DNA of 5,185 nt. Origin: JARYMI01 sp037444845 (GTDB taxonomy: Bacteria; Acidobacteriota; Aminicenantia; Aminicenantales; UBA8522). The position numbers and the translations under genes are program-made. The stretch covers positions 1 to 5,185 of the forward strand of contig JBBILQ010000100.1 in assembly GCA_037444845.1 (NCBI GenBank), read 5' to 3'. The notes below the pieces were generated by a model. That model made no database searches and was not told the origin of the DNA. It saw nothing but the letters and a program-made list of their open reading frames with translations. Shown piece by piece: positions 1 to 5,185 of the stretch (position 1 is its first letter; each line of letters opens with the position of its first letter).

Positions 1-109
1 GCGTCTTTGGTGATCGCAATTTATGTGATGTTATTTGTGAGACGCACCACTAGCCCCATCCGATGAGTGTATTTAGGGAATTACGTATGGCGTCCCCAAA
101 TTATGCAAA
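1..109. other. Non-coding end of window downstream of glgC
   Basis: No gene, repeat or convincing hairpin with a T-run is visible after the glgC stop (TAA, 110-112). The stretch is more AT-rich than the genes, as expected for intergenic DNA. If glgC is the last gene of its operon, its terminator is either factor-dependent or outside the window. Confidence 0.5.
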
Positions 110-1387
110 TTAGATGATGGTAGTGTCAGGGATGACGGCCAGCTTGGGCACGACGATGATGCCGTCCCGGATGACGTGCTGCTCTTCTTCTTCGTCCTTG
201 ACGCCTCTAACATTGACGAGCCTGACGCCTTTTCCAACCCGGGCGTTCTTGTCGATGATGGCGTTGCGGACCTCACATCCTTTGCCGATGCCGATGGGAG
301 GGATTCCCATCTTCTTGCTGTGTTCAACCTCTTCCGGCGTCTCAAAATAATCGGCTCCCATGACGACCGTCCGCTCGACGCGGCAGTTTTCAGCGATGCG
401 CGAGCGGATGCCGATAATCGAATCACTGATCTCGGACCGGTCGATGATGCTTCCCTCGCAGAGGATAGAATTCCGGACGTCGGAGGCCAGAATCTTGGAC
501 CCGGGCAGATAGCGGGCATGGGTAAAAATCGGCCTGTCTTCGTCGTAGAAATTGAATCTCGGGAGCGGCTGGGTTAGTGCGATATTGGCCTCGTAGAAAC
601 TTCGTATCGTCCCGATGTCCCGCCAGTATCCGTCAAAAAGAAAGCCGTAGACTTTGTGCTGGTCGATGGCCTGCGGGATCACCTCACGGCCGAAATCCTG
701 GAAGGCTGTCCTCTCCAAGAGTTCCTTCAAAACCTGCCAGTTGAAAAGATAGACGCCCATGGAAGCGAGATGAGTCTTGGCTGCAGCCTCCACGCCCAGC
801 GGGCGCAAGAGTTCAGGCGCAACCTGCATCCGCGACAGGTCAGCGCCCGTTTTTGGCTTTTCCAGGAAAGAGACGATGCGTCCTCTCTTATCGAGTTTCA
901 TGATGCCGAATTCTGGCGCCTCTTCAGAGGAGACAGGAGTAACAGAGATGCTAATCTCAGCCCTCTTTTTAAGATGGAACTCGATGAATTTCCGGTAATC
1001 CATCCGGTAGAGGTGGTCGCCGGAGAGGATAAGGACGAGATCTCCCTTGTCCCTGAGGAAAAAGAGGTTTTGCCGGACGGCGTCTGCCGTGCCCTGGTAC
1101 CAGTTGCGGTTTTCCAAGGTCTGCTGGGCGGAGAGGATGGTGAGAAACCCTTTACAGAATTCGTCGAAACGGTAGGTCAGGAAAATATGCCGGTGGAGGG
1201 ACTCCGAGCTGAACTGGGTCAGGATAAAAATCTGGCGCAGCCCGGAGTGGATGCAGTTGCTGAGCGAGATATCGATGAGGCGGAAGCGGCCGGCGATGGG
1301 CACGGCCGGCTTGCTCCGAATTTTCGTCAACGGGTAGAGGCGAGTTCCCTGGCCTCCAGCAAGGACGACAGTGACTATATCCACCAT
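110..1387 (-). CDS. glgC: Glucose-1-phosphate adenylyltransferase (ADP-glucose pyrophosphorylase)
   Basis: Makes ADP-glucose and pyrophosphate from glucose 1-phosphate and ATP, the committed cytoplasmic step of bacterial glycogen synthesis. The 425-residue product has the normal family length. Visible motifs are the nucleotide-binding loop GGQGTRLYPLT (residues 11-21), KPAVP (26-30), RFRLID (34-39), WYQGTADAVRQN (96-107), SGDHLYRMDY (122-131), FGIMKLD (160-166), the sugar-phosphate site FLEKPK (174-179) and a GYWRDIGT segment. The C-terminal third has the I/V-rich repeats of a left-handed beta-helix. VVMGADYFE, IGKGCEVRNAIIDKNARVG and the ending VIRDGIIVV...AVIPDTTII resemble cyanobacterial/plant enzymes more than the enterobacterial one (from memory). 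The ATG at 1387 has AGGAAGG six bases upstream, overlapping the stop of the preceding NIF3-like gene, so the two are probably co-transcribed and coupled. No other glycogen gene lies in the window. Allosteric control is typical of the family but its effectors cannot be read here. Confidence 0.96.
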   Translation of the reverse strand: MVDIVTVVLAGGQGTRLYPLTKIRSKPAVPIAGRFRLIDISLSNCIHSGLRQIFILTQFSSESLHRHIFLTYRFDEFCKGFLTILSAQQTLENRNWYQGTADAVRQNLFFLRDKGDLVLILSGDHLYRMDYRKFIEFHLKKRAEISISVTPVSSEEAPEFGIMKLDKRGRIVSFLEKPKTGADLSRMQVAPELLRPLGVEAAAKTHLASMGVYLFNWQVLKELLERTAFQDFGREVIPQAIDQHKVYGFLFDGYWRDIGTIRSFYEANIALTQPLPRFNFYDEDRPIFTHARYLPGSKILASDVRNSILCEGSIIDRSEISDSIIGIRSRIAENCRVERTVVMGADYFETPEEVEHSKKMGIPPIGIGKGCEVRNAIIDKNARVGKGVRLVNVRGVKDEEEEQHVIRDGIIVVPKLAVIPDTTII

Positions 1388-1393
1388 CAGGTG

Positions 1394-1400
1394 CCTTCCT
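1394..1400 (-). promoter_or_regulatory. Shine-Dalgarno site of glgC
   Basis: AGGAAGG on the minus strand lies six bases before the glgC ATG and shares a base with the TGA stop (1400-1402) of the upstream NIF3-like gene. This fixes the glgC start at 1387 and suggests that ribosomes ending the first gene help initiate the second. Confidence 0.8.
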
Positions 1401-2368
1401 CAGCAGTTATTCAACCTCCGGATTCTTTCGAACCCGGAGACGCTGATGACGTCCAGCTTTTCTTTTTTCTCGACCTCGTCCAAAACAAGGTTCAGCCCCA
1501 AGGTGTCGCTCGAGATGTGTCCGGCGATGATGACATTGAGGTTTGCTTTCTTGGCATTCTCCAGGTGCTCTTCGCTGATGTGCATGCCGACCAACGTGCT
1601 GACCCCGCTTGAGGCGAGTTTTTCGAAGACTTCCTTCGACCCCTCGGTGCCGCCTGTCATGTCGACGTAGATCCTTCCACAGCGGTTGTCCTCGGAGCCG
1701 CTGACGATCTTGGGCGGAAGCTGAAGAGCGACGGATTTTCTGTATTCAGGAATTGTTTTGAGAAGCTTGAGCACGTCCTTGAGCTTCGCCGGCTTTTCTT
1801 TTTCAAAAAGCTTGGTGAGATAATTGGTGACGCAGTTGTCGGCGGGCGTGTGAACAGATATCATCGGCAACCCCAACAGCCGGGCCACATCGACGGCCCG
1901 GTTGTGGTTGACGGGCATGAGCCGCCGTTCGATCTCGCTGATTCTTTTCTCCATGAGCTTCTCGGCCACGCTGACAGTGACGCCGCAAAGCGCCATCAGG
2001 TCGGCCTGGAGCTTCATCACGTCAAAAAGCCTTGTCAGGGCGTATCCCTCGGGATGGTGGGCGATGATCAGGTCAATTTTTTCCCCTTGATCCTTGTTGA
2101 GCAGGTAGGCGAGGAGGATTTCGCCTACCTCCATATCAATCCCGACGATCGCCCGCTTGACCTCGGTCTCCGGGTCGCCGGTCAGGATGCGGGTATCAGA
2201 GAAAGGATTAAAGAGCCTGTCCCCGTCGTAGAATTCCCGTTCTTCCTCTTCGAGTTTTTCGTGCTTTGCCCTTTCTTCGGTCAAAAGCTTGCCAATTTCC
2301 TCCCGGCCCCTCAAATCATTGGCGATCCCGGTCTCGATGACCGTTTTGTAGAGATCCATAAGTTTCAT
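1400..2368 (-). CDS. NIF3-like (YbgI/DUF34 type) metal-binding protein
   Basis: A 322-residue cytoplasmic protein with no signal peptide, matching the NIF3/YbgI family by motif. LIIAHHPEG (residues 100-108) carries the paired histidines H104 and H105. SVHTPADN (171-178) supplies H173 and D177 in the place of the mid-protein Asp ligand. AGHISSDTLGLN (282-293) gives H284 and D288, an HxxxD pair where the family usually has HxxxE. These residues would form the family's di-metal site. It is longer than E. coli YbgI (about 247 aa), mainly through a charged N-terminal extension: residues 20-50 are rich in E, K and R and probably helical. Biochemical function is debated; members have been annotated as GTP cyclohydrolase-like, which I would not transfer. 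It is first in an operon with glgC. The ATG at 2368 has GGAG six bases upstream, and a strong promoter lies just beyond. Confidence 0.85.
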   Translation of the reverse strand: MKLMDLYKTVIETGIANDLRGREEIGKLLTEERAKHEKLEEEEREFYDGDRLFNPFSDTRILTGDPETEVKRAIVGIDMEVGEILLAYLLNKDQGEKIDLIIAHHPEGYALTRLFDVMKLQADLMALCGVTVSVAEKLMEKRISEIERRLMPVNHNRAVDVARLLGLPMISVHTPADNCVTNYLTKLFEKEKPAKLKDVLKLLKTIPEYRKSVALQLPPKIVSGSEDNRCGRIYVDMTGGTEGSKEVFEKLASSGVSTLVGMHISEEHLENAKKANLNVIIAGHISSDTLGLNLVLDEVEKKEKLDVISVSGFERIRRLNNC

Positions 2369-2374
2369 GGAACG

Positions 2375-2378
2375 CTCC
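2375..2378 (-). promoter_or_regulatory. Shine-Dalgarno site of the NIF3-like gene
   Basis: GGAG on the minus strand, six bases before the ATG at 2368, supports that start codon. Confidence 0.7.
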
Positions 2379-2412
2379 GTTGCCGCGCTAATTTTTTTAC
2401 TTCGATAGAAAA

Positions 2413-2441
2413 ATTATAGGGGTATTGGCCGGATCGTGCAA
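2413..2441 (-). promoter_or_regulatory. Sigma70-type promoter for the NIF3-like gene and glgC
   Basis: On the minus strand, TTGCAC (2441-2436) is followed by a 17-base spacer and a perfect TATAAT (2418-2413). Transcription would begin near 2406, leaving a leader of roughly 35-40 bases before the ATG at 2368. This is the best promoter in the window and would serve the two-gene operon. Confidence 0.75.
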
Positions 2442-2454
2442 GCAAAAACCGGCC
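2427..2454. repeat. GC-rich inverted repeat bracketing the -35 box
   Basis: GGCCGG (2427-2432) and CCGGCC (2449-2454) are perfect inverted copies 16 bases apart in an otherwise AT-rich gap. The -35 box of the minus-strand promoter (2436-2441) lies between the arms. It could be an operator for a dimeric regulator or a small hairpin. No run of T follows closely enough on either strand to call a terminator. Confidence 0.4.
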
Positions 2455-2481
2455 CCTCTTTGTAAATCAACCCGTTTTGAA

Positions 2482-2510
2482 TTGACCAGCGGTTTAGCGT
2501 ATGGTAGCAT
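2482..2510 (+). promoter_or_regulatory. Promoter-like sequence for the small plus-strand ORF
   Basis: TTGACC (2482-2487), exactly 17 bases, then TAGCAT (2505-2510): five of six and four of six matches to the sigma70 consensus. Transcription would start near 2517, about ten bases before the ATG at 2528. It diverges from the minus-strand promoter at 2413-2441. Confidence 0.5.
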
Positions 2511-2513
2511 ACG
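2498..2513. repeat. Perfect 16-bp dyad over the plus-strand -10 box (candidate operator)
   Basis: CGTATG, four bases (GTAG), CATACG: two perfect six-base inverted arms. The element covers the -10 hexamer of the plus-strand promoter, a usual position for a repressor site. No regulator is encoded nearby apart, possibly, from the small ORF itself, whose product shows no recognisable DNA-binding domain. Confidence 0.45.
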
Positions 2514-2527
2514 AGAAATTGAGCCGG

Positions 2528-2719
2528 ATGAACAAGAGGGAAGAAAATCAGCTTTATTTGCCGGTCTATCCGACTTCCAATTTTGAAAAGTGGCGGCAGG
2601 ACTTTTTGAGCCAGCACCATATCCTGGCCGCAAGCCAGGATCGGGAGGAGATCAAGGAAGAACTGTTGGCCGATGCGCATCTCGGCCAATGGATGAACAA
2701 GGGAGATATCGAGCGGTAA
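2528..2719 (+). CDS. Small uncharacterised protein, possibly C-terminally truncated
   Basis: A 63-residue charged protein I do not recognise. It starts MNKREENQLYLPVYPTSNF and ends LGQWMNKGDIER; the middle (residues 38-48, QDREEIKEELL) should be helical. There is no signal peptide or membrane segment. Codon choice favours G/C at third positions, as in the neighbours, whereas the opposite strand here gives a Ser/Trp-rich, unnatural peptide, so plus is the likelier coding strand. The ATG at 2528 is preferred over the in-frame ATG at 2501, which lies inside the promoter-like sequence; the ribosome site is weak. The TAA (2717-2719) falls on the antisense of the Asp-Tyr codons where the convergent broken gene still looks native. 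The stop may therefore be borrowed from the neighbour and the natural C-terminus lost. It could instead be a complete small gene. Confidence 0.5.
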   Translation: MNKREENQLYLPVYPTSNFEKWRQDFLSQHHILAASQDREEIKEELLADAHLGQWMNKGDIER

Positions 2720-3748
2720 TCCCGGAAGTTCAACCCGCCGTCGCCCTCGTCTCGGTAATTGAGGAGGAGATATGTGGACGTGGGCTGCCAGCCGTTCCGG
2801 AAGACGATTTTCTTGCCCTGGACGTCTTCCATAACCTCTTCGGAAAGAGTTGTCGGCGGCCTGGCCGCGAGGCTGTCGCTTCCCCATCGGGCGCAGTCTA
2901 ACAGGATATAACCCAGACCGACGTTCGAAGGGTCCTTAAAATCGATGAAATTGCGGCTGATCGTGGCTGCCGCCCATTTGCGTTGAGGATCCTTGAGCAC
3001 GGCGGCTGCAGCCTCGAAGAAGACCAGGAAATGGGCCCAGTTGGACTCCCAGCTGGCGTCGCCGAAATCGGGAATCATGCCTGCAGGGCTCATGAGATGG
3101 AGATAGTAGTGCGCATAATACGTCATTTCCGGGGTTTTGAGGAGCTCCTCCCGCTTGCCGAGGGCGTCCGCATATCCTAAAAGAGAATAGAGCCAGACGC
3201 CGTCGTAGAAGGTCGCATCCTCGATCTGCCAGTTCCCCCAGTTGTCGTCTCCAAGCGCCCGGCGCTGCATCTCCCATGTTCTGGCCCGGGGATGAGAGGG
3301 AAGCGCCCGCACAGCCCAGGCCAGGGATTCGGCCCTGAGCGCCGCCCGGTTCATCGTTCCCCATTCCTGCGAGCGAAGGAGATACTCGATGCTTCGGGCG
3401 ATATCGCCTTCGGTTTTTTCTCTCTCGGCCTCGTCTAACTGGTTGGACTTGTCTTTTTTCTTTCTCGAACAGTCGGGCATAGATGGCGGCCATCTCGAGG
3501 AGCCCGCCTGGCGGCCGGTAGCCGAAAACGTTGTCGGGCTCGAAGGACTGACGCCACCTGTCAACAATCTCCTGGTAATGGCTCCACACCCGGTCGGCAG
3601 AGGCCCGAGCTTAGCCAACGTATTGAGATAGGGGGAACGGTGCCGTTGCCTTTGGTGAATTGCTAAAGGCGCTCGCGTTAAAAGAGAACGCGCCCAAAAA
3701 AAGAAGTGCAGCAGACCAAAAGACGGTTCTCAAGCTTACTTTCTTCAT
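2716..3748 (-). pseudogene. Broken gene for a secreted heparinase II/III-like (alpha/alpha-toroid) protein
   Basis: The gene starts at the ATG at 3748 with a signal peptide (MKKVSLRT, hydrophobic core, cleavage probably after FNASA). That frame meets TAA at 3611-3613. The body is spread over two frames. PYLNTLAKLGPLP (before about 3600) is in the second frame, and VWSHYQEIVDRWRQSF...LLEMAAIYARLFEKEK (about 3590-3460) is back in the first. From an A6 run (3454-3459) to 2716 it is in the second frame again: EGDIARSIEYLLRSQEW, NWQIEDATFYDGVWLYSLL, MTYYAHYYLHLMSPAGMIPD, then KKIVFRNGWQPTSTYLLLNY and GGLNFRDY. The aromatic helical part followed by a VFRNGW...YLLLNYRD strand region suits an alpha/alpha toroid plus the start of a beta-sandwich, as in heparinase II/III-like glycan lyases. 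That family call is from pattern memory only. Similarity stops near 2716, so most of the sandwich domain is missing. AGGAGG nine bases before the ATG supports the start. The gene is third in an exported-protein operon. Sequencing indels could explain the frame breaks but not the lost 3' end. Confidence 0.6.
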
Positions 3749-3757
3749 CTTTTCACC

Positions 3758-3763
3758 CCTCCT
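3758..3763 (-). promoter_or_regulatory. Shine-Dalgarno site of the broken toroid-protein gene
   Basis: AGGAGG on the minus strand, nine bases before the ATG at 3748. This start lies 130 bases upstream of the largest open frame and, unlike it, yields a signal peptide, so it decides the true start of the gene. The remainder of the 93-base gap up to 3841 shows no clear terminator or promoter. Confidence 0.8.
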
Positions 3764-3841
3764 TGCTGGAGAGTCGATGGCCAAAAGAACAGTCCCAACT
3801 CCCCCTGAATCCGGCGGGTCGCTCGGTTCCGCTTGAGGAGC

Positions 3842-4498
3842 TTATTCAAAAACCTGCTTCATGATCTCGACGAGGTTGAGGGCGTAATCCACTTCCGTCA
3901 GCGGGGCGTTCTTTGCCTTGGCGATCGCGGTGAATCGGCCGTCCTTGTTGCTCTCCTTGGTGACGATGAGATAGTCGGCCAAGGGAGCCACGGCGTCAAT
4001 CATGCGTTCGTTATCGCTTCCCGGCGCTCCCCTGAGCGCTGTCCCGCCCACGTGGATGGCGATGATGTAGACCTTGTTCTTCTTGCAGTAGTCGATGACC
4101 CGTTTCAGCCGCGCTTCCTCGGTATCGATGGTCAGGCCGGAAGCGCCCATCCCTTTGAGGCTGGCGCCGATGGCGAAAACAACGGTCTTGTAGGGCGTGC
4201 CCTTGGGAAACTTCTCAAGGTTAGTGTAGACTTCCGCATGGAACCCGGGGCCCGATTCTTTGTCCGCCAGGCCCACGCCGGCTTTCAAAATGTCGACATC
4301 GGGGACGTCGCAGTAATCATACCCGATGCCCGCCTCTTCAAGGACGATATTCACCGTGGTGACGTCGTTGCTCTGCCCGGCCGATGTGGTGAGCACCGGC
4401 AACTTTGCCTTGGGAACAGCCGCCTGCGTTGTGCCCGACAGGGAAGCAAGCCAAAGGAAAATAGCCATCAGAATGATGGGCGTTTGAAACTTCTTCAT
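3842..4498 (-). CDS. Exported DUF6305-like protein
   Basis: A 218-residue exported protein. The signal peptide has MKK, a hydrophobic stretch (residues 7-20) and probable cleavage after TTQA (residue 26). The mature part opens with LPVLTTSAGQSNDV (33-46). It continues with a beta-strand and glycine loop, VVFAIGASLKGMGASG, then VYIIAIHVGG and LADYLIVTKESNKDGRF, an alternating alpha/beta pattern like a Rossmann-type domain. From memory, SAGQS near the N-terminus with the IGASLKGMGA loop is typical of DUF6305, a family without known function. No catalytic residue can be assigned. AGGAGG (4509-4514) lies ten bases before the ATG at 4498; a GTG at 4504, four bases from it, would add two residues and is less likely. 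It lies between a C69 peptidase and a broken exported glycan-lyase-like gene, so a role in the periplasm or at the cell surface is likely. Confidence 0.75.
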   Translation of the reverse strand: MKKFQTPIILMAIFLWLASLSGTTQAAVPKAKLPVLTTSAGQSNDVTTVNIVLEEAGIGYDYCDVPDVDILKAGVGLADKESGPGFHAEVYTNLEKFPKGTPYKTVVFAIGASLKGMGASGLTIDTEEARLKRVIDYCKKNKVYIIAIHVGGTALRGAPGSDNERMIDAVAPLADYLIVTKESNKDGRFTAIAKAKNAPLTEVDYALNLVEIMKQVFE

Positions 4499-4504
4499 GG
4501 TCAC

Positions 4505-4571
4505 GTCGCCTCCTTTCTTACATTTTCTATAGATTTTATAAATTTAATAAAGATTCTTTTTTTTCTCCCGG
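4505..4571 (-). promoter_or_regulatory. AT-rich leader with strong Shine-Dalgarno before the DUF6305-like gene
   Basis: The 67-base gap is strikingly AT-rich compared with its neighbours. It includes an A8 run (4557-4564 on the minus strand) and ends in AAGGAGG (4509-4515). TATAAA- and TATAGA-like hexamers occur, but none has a convincing -35 partner, so I do not call a promoter. There is no hairpin marking the end of the C69 gene, which fits read-through from it. Confidence 0.45.
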
Positions 4572-5185
4572 CTACTTTTCGGCAGGCTCAAGAAGGATGT
4601 CATAGATTCGGATGGCTTTCTTCCACCAGTCCGGATAAGCCGGCTTGCTGCGGTCACGCGTCCTTTTTTCGGGGTCGTAATAGGAAAGCTTGTTGAATTT
4701 GACCAGGAGGTCGTCCCCGAGCTTCCACCAGGCCTTGACCACGTTGTCCGCGTGCACCAACGAGAAACCCGTCAGGTAGGCGATCCCTTCGTCCACGGAT
4801 TTATTGTAGCGCTCCAGCGCCTGTTTATCAATTTCAGCGATGCCGGCCACCGTCTTGGCTTCCCATTCGGCCTGAGCTTTCTTGACTTCTTCGAGGGCTG
4901 GCGAATAGGCGACCTGAGTGTGGAAATCGACGTAATCAAAGGCCCAGCGGGCGCTCTCGCGGTTGAAAACCCAGTGGTCGCCGGTCTTGAACGAAGAAGG
5001 GACATCGGTGATACCGGCGTAAAGCGGCATGTAGCAGGACGTGTCCTGGACGCCGAAAGCGAGCCAGACAATACCGCCGATGGCCGCCGGCAGCCAGCCG
5101 CGGCACTGGGTGACCGTCGTGTACTCGGCCGTCGGGCTGCAGATGGTCCTGGTTGTGCCGTAATAATTCGGGTTGCCGAAAGGCC
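4572..5185 (-). CDS. C69-family dipeptidase, C-terminal part (5' end outside window)
   Basis: The open frame continues past the window edge, giving about 204 C-terminal residues of a longer protein (the family is usually near 450-550 aa). Upstream of the internal ATG at 5030 it still reads as protein: PFGNPNYYGTTRTICSPTAE, then WLPAAIGGIVWLAFGVQDTS. It goes on with CYMPLYAGITDVPSSFKTGD and WVFNRESARWAFDYVDF, matching the conserved core of peptidase family C69 (PepD-type N-terminal-nucleophile dipeptidases): a glycine-rich strand, the SCYxPLYAG segment and the SARWAFD helix. The catalytic Cys lies near the N-terminus and is not in this window. The C-terminal 100 residues are mostly charged helix with several Trp (VVKAWWKL, PDWWKKAI). 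The TAG stop is 67 bases before the next gene, so it probably heads or belongs to the exported-protein operon. The internal ATG at 5030 is not the real start. Confidence 0.88.
   Translation of the reverse strand, partial: PFGNPNYYGTTRTICSPTAEYTTVTQCRGWLPAAIGGIVWLAFGVQDTSCYMPLYAGITDVPSSFKTGDHWVFNRESARWAFDYVDFHTQVAYSPALEEVKKAQAEWEAKTVAGIAEIDKQALERYNKSVDEGIAYLTGFSLVHADNVVKAWWKLGDDLLVKFNKLSYYDPEKRTRDRSKPAYPDWWKKAIRIYDILLEPAEK

Noticed and set aside
656..1612. 318-codon open frame on the plus strand opposite glgC and the end of the NIF3-like gene
   Set aside because: It runs antisense to two well-supported genes with clear family motifs; its peptide has no recognisable motif, and such long antisense frames are expected from GC-biased third positions.
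2566..2715. Minus-strand continuation of the toroid frame past the junction
   Set aside because: The sequence becomes SISPLFIHWPRCAS...SSSLISSRSW, unlike the preceding protein, and is the antisense of a better plus-strand frame; it is treated as read-through beyond the break.
2414..2887. 157-codon minus-strand frame with a hydrophobic stretch opposite the small plus-strand ORF
   Set aside because: The hydrophobic look comes from reading charged, A/G-rich codons in antisense; its 5' half overlaps the toroid protein in a wrong frame, and no Shine-Dalgarno site is seen.
4505..4571. Possible terminator or second promoter in the AT-rich gap
   Set aside because: There is no GC-rich hairpin before the A/T runs, and no -35/-10 pair with acceptable spacing.
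3833..4696. 287-codon plus-strand open frame opposite the DUF6305-like and C69 genes
   Set aside because: Antisense shadow; it spans two real genes and the AT-rich gap between them, and its peptide shows no domain.
1..5185. CRISPR arrays, tRNA/rRNA genes, IS elements or phage genes
   Set aside because: I saw no regularly spaced direct repeats, no cloverleaf-like segments, no transposase or integrase motifs, and no terminal inverted repeats with target duplications.

Overview
This looks like part of a bacterial chromosome. GC is fairly high in the genes and drops sharply in the short intergenic gaps, Shine-Dalgarno sites are clear, and there are sigma70-like promoters. I see no rRNA, tRNA, CRISPR array, transposase or phage gene. 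The organism cannot be fixed from this window. A glgC of the cyanobacterial/plant style next to a long NIF3-like gene, plus a secreted C69 peptidase beside a DUF6305-like protein, would suit an Acidobacteria/Aminicenantes-like lineage, but that is a low-confidence inference.

Right to left (nearly everything is on the minus strand), the window opens at 5185 inside a C69-family dipeptidase lacking its 5' part. A signal-peptide protein of DUF6305 type follows (3842-4498). Next is a third exported protein, probably of the heparinase II/III-like alpha/alpha-toroid kind (about 2716-3748), whose reading frame is broken in several places and whose 3' part is missing. These three genes run in the same direction with short gaps and look like one exported-protein operon.

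At about 2716 the broken gene stops abruptly against a small plus-strand ORF (2528-2719). That ORF has its own promoter-like sequence and a perfect 16-bp inverted repeat over its -10 box. A divergent promoter region of about 150 bp follows, carrying a very good minus-strand promoter (TTGCAC-17-TATAAT). It would drive a two-gene operon: a NIF3-like metal-binding protein (1400-2368) and glgC, ADP-glucose pyrophosphorylase (110-1387), 12 bp apart. The last 109 bases hold nothing I can identify.

The two operons have no obvious common function: one is exported peptide/glycan turnover, the other cytoplasmic glycogen synthesis plus a conserved metal-binding protein. The least ordinary part is the junction near 2716 and the small ORF with its palindromic promoter. 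No new multi-gene system can be supported here.
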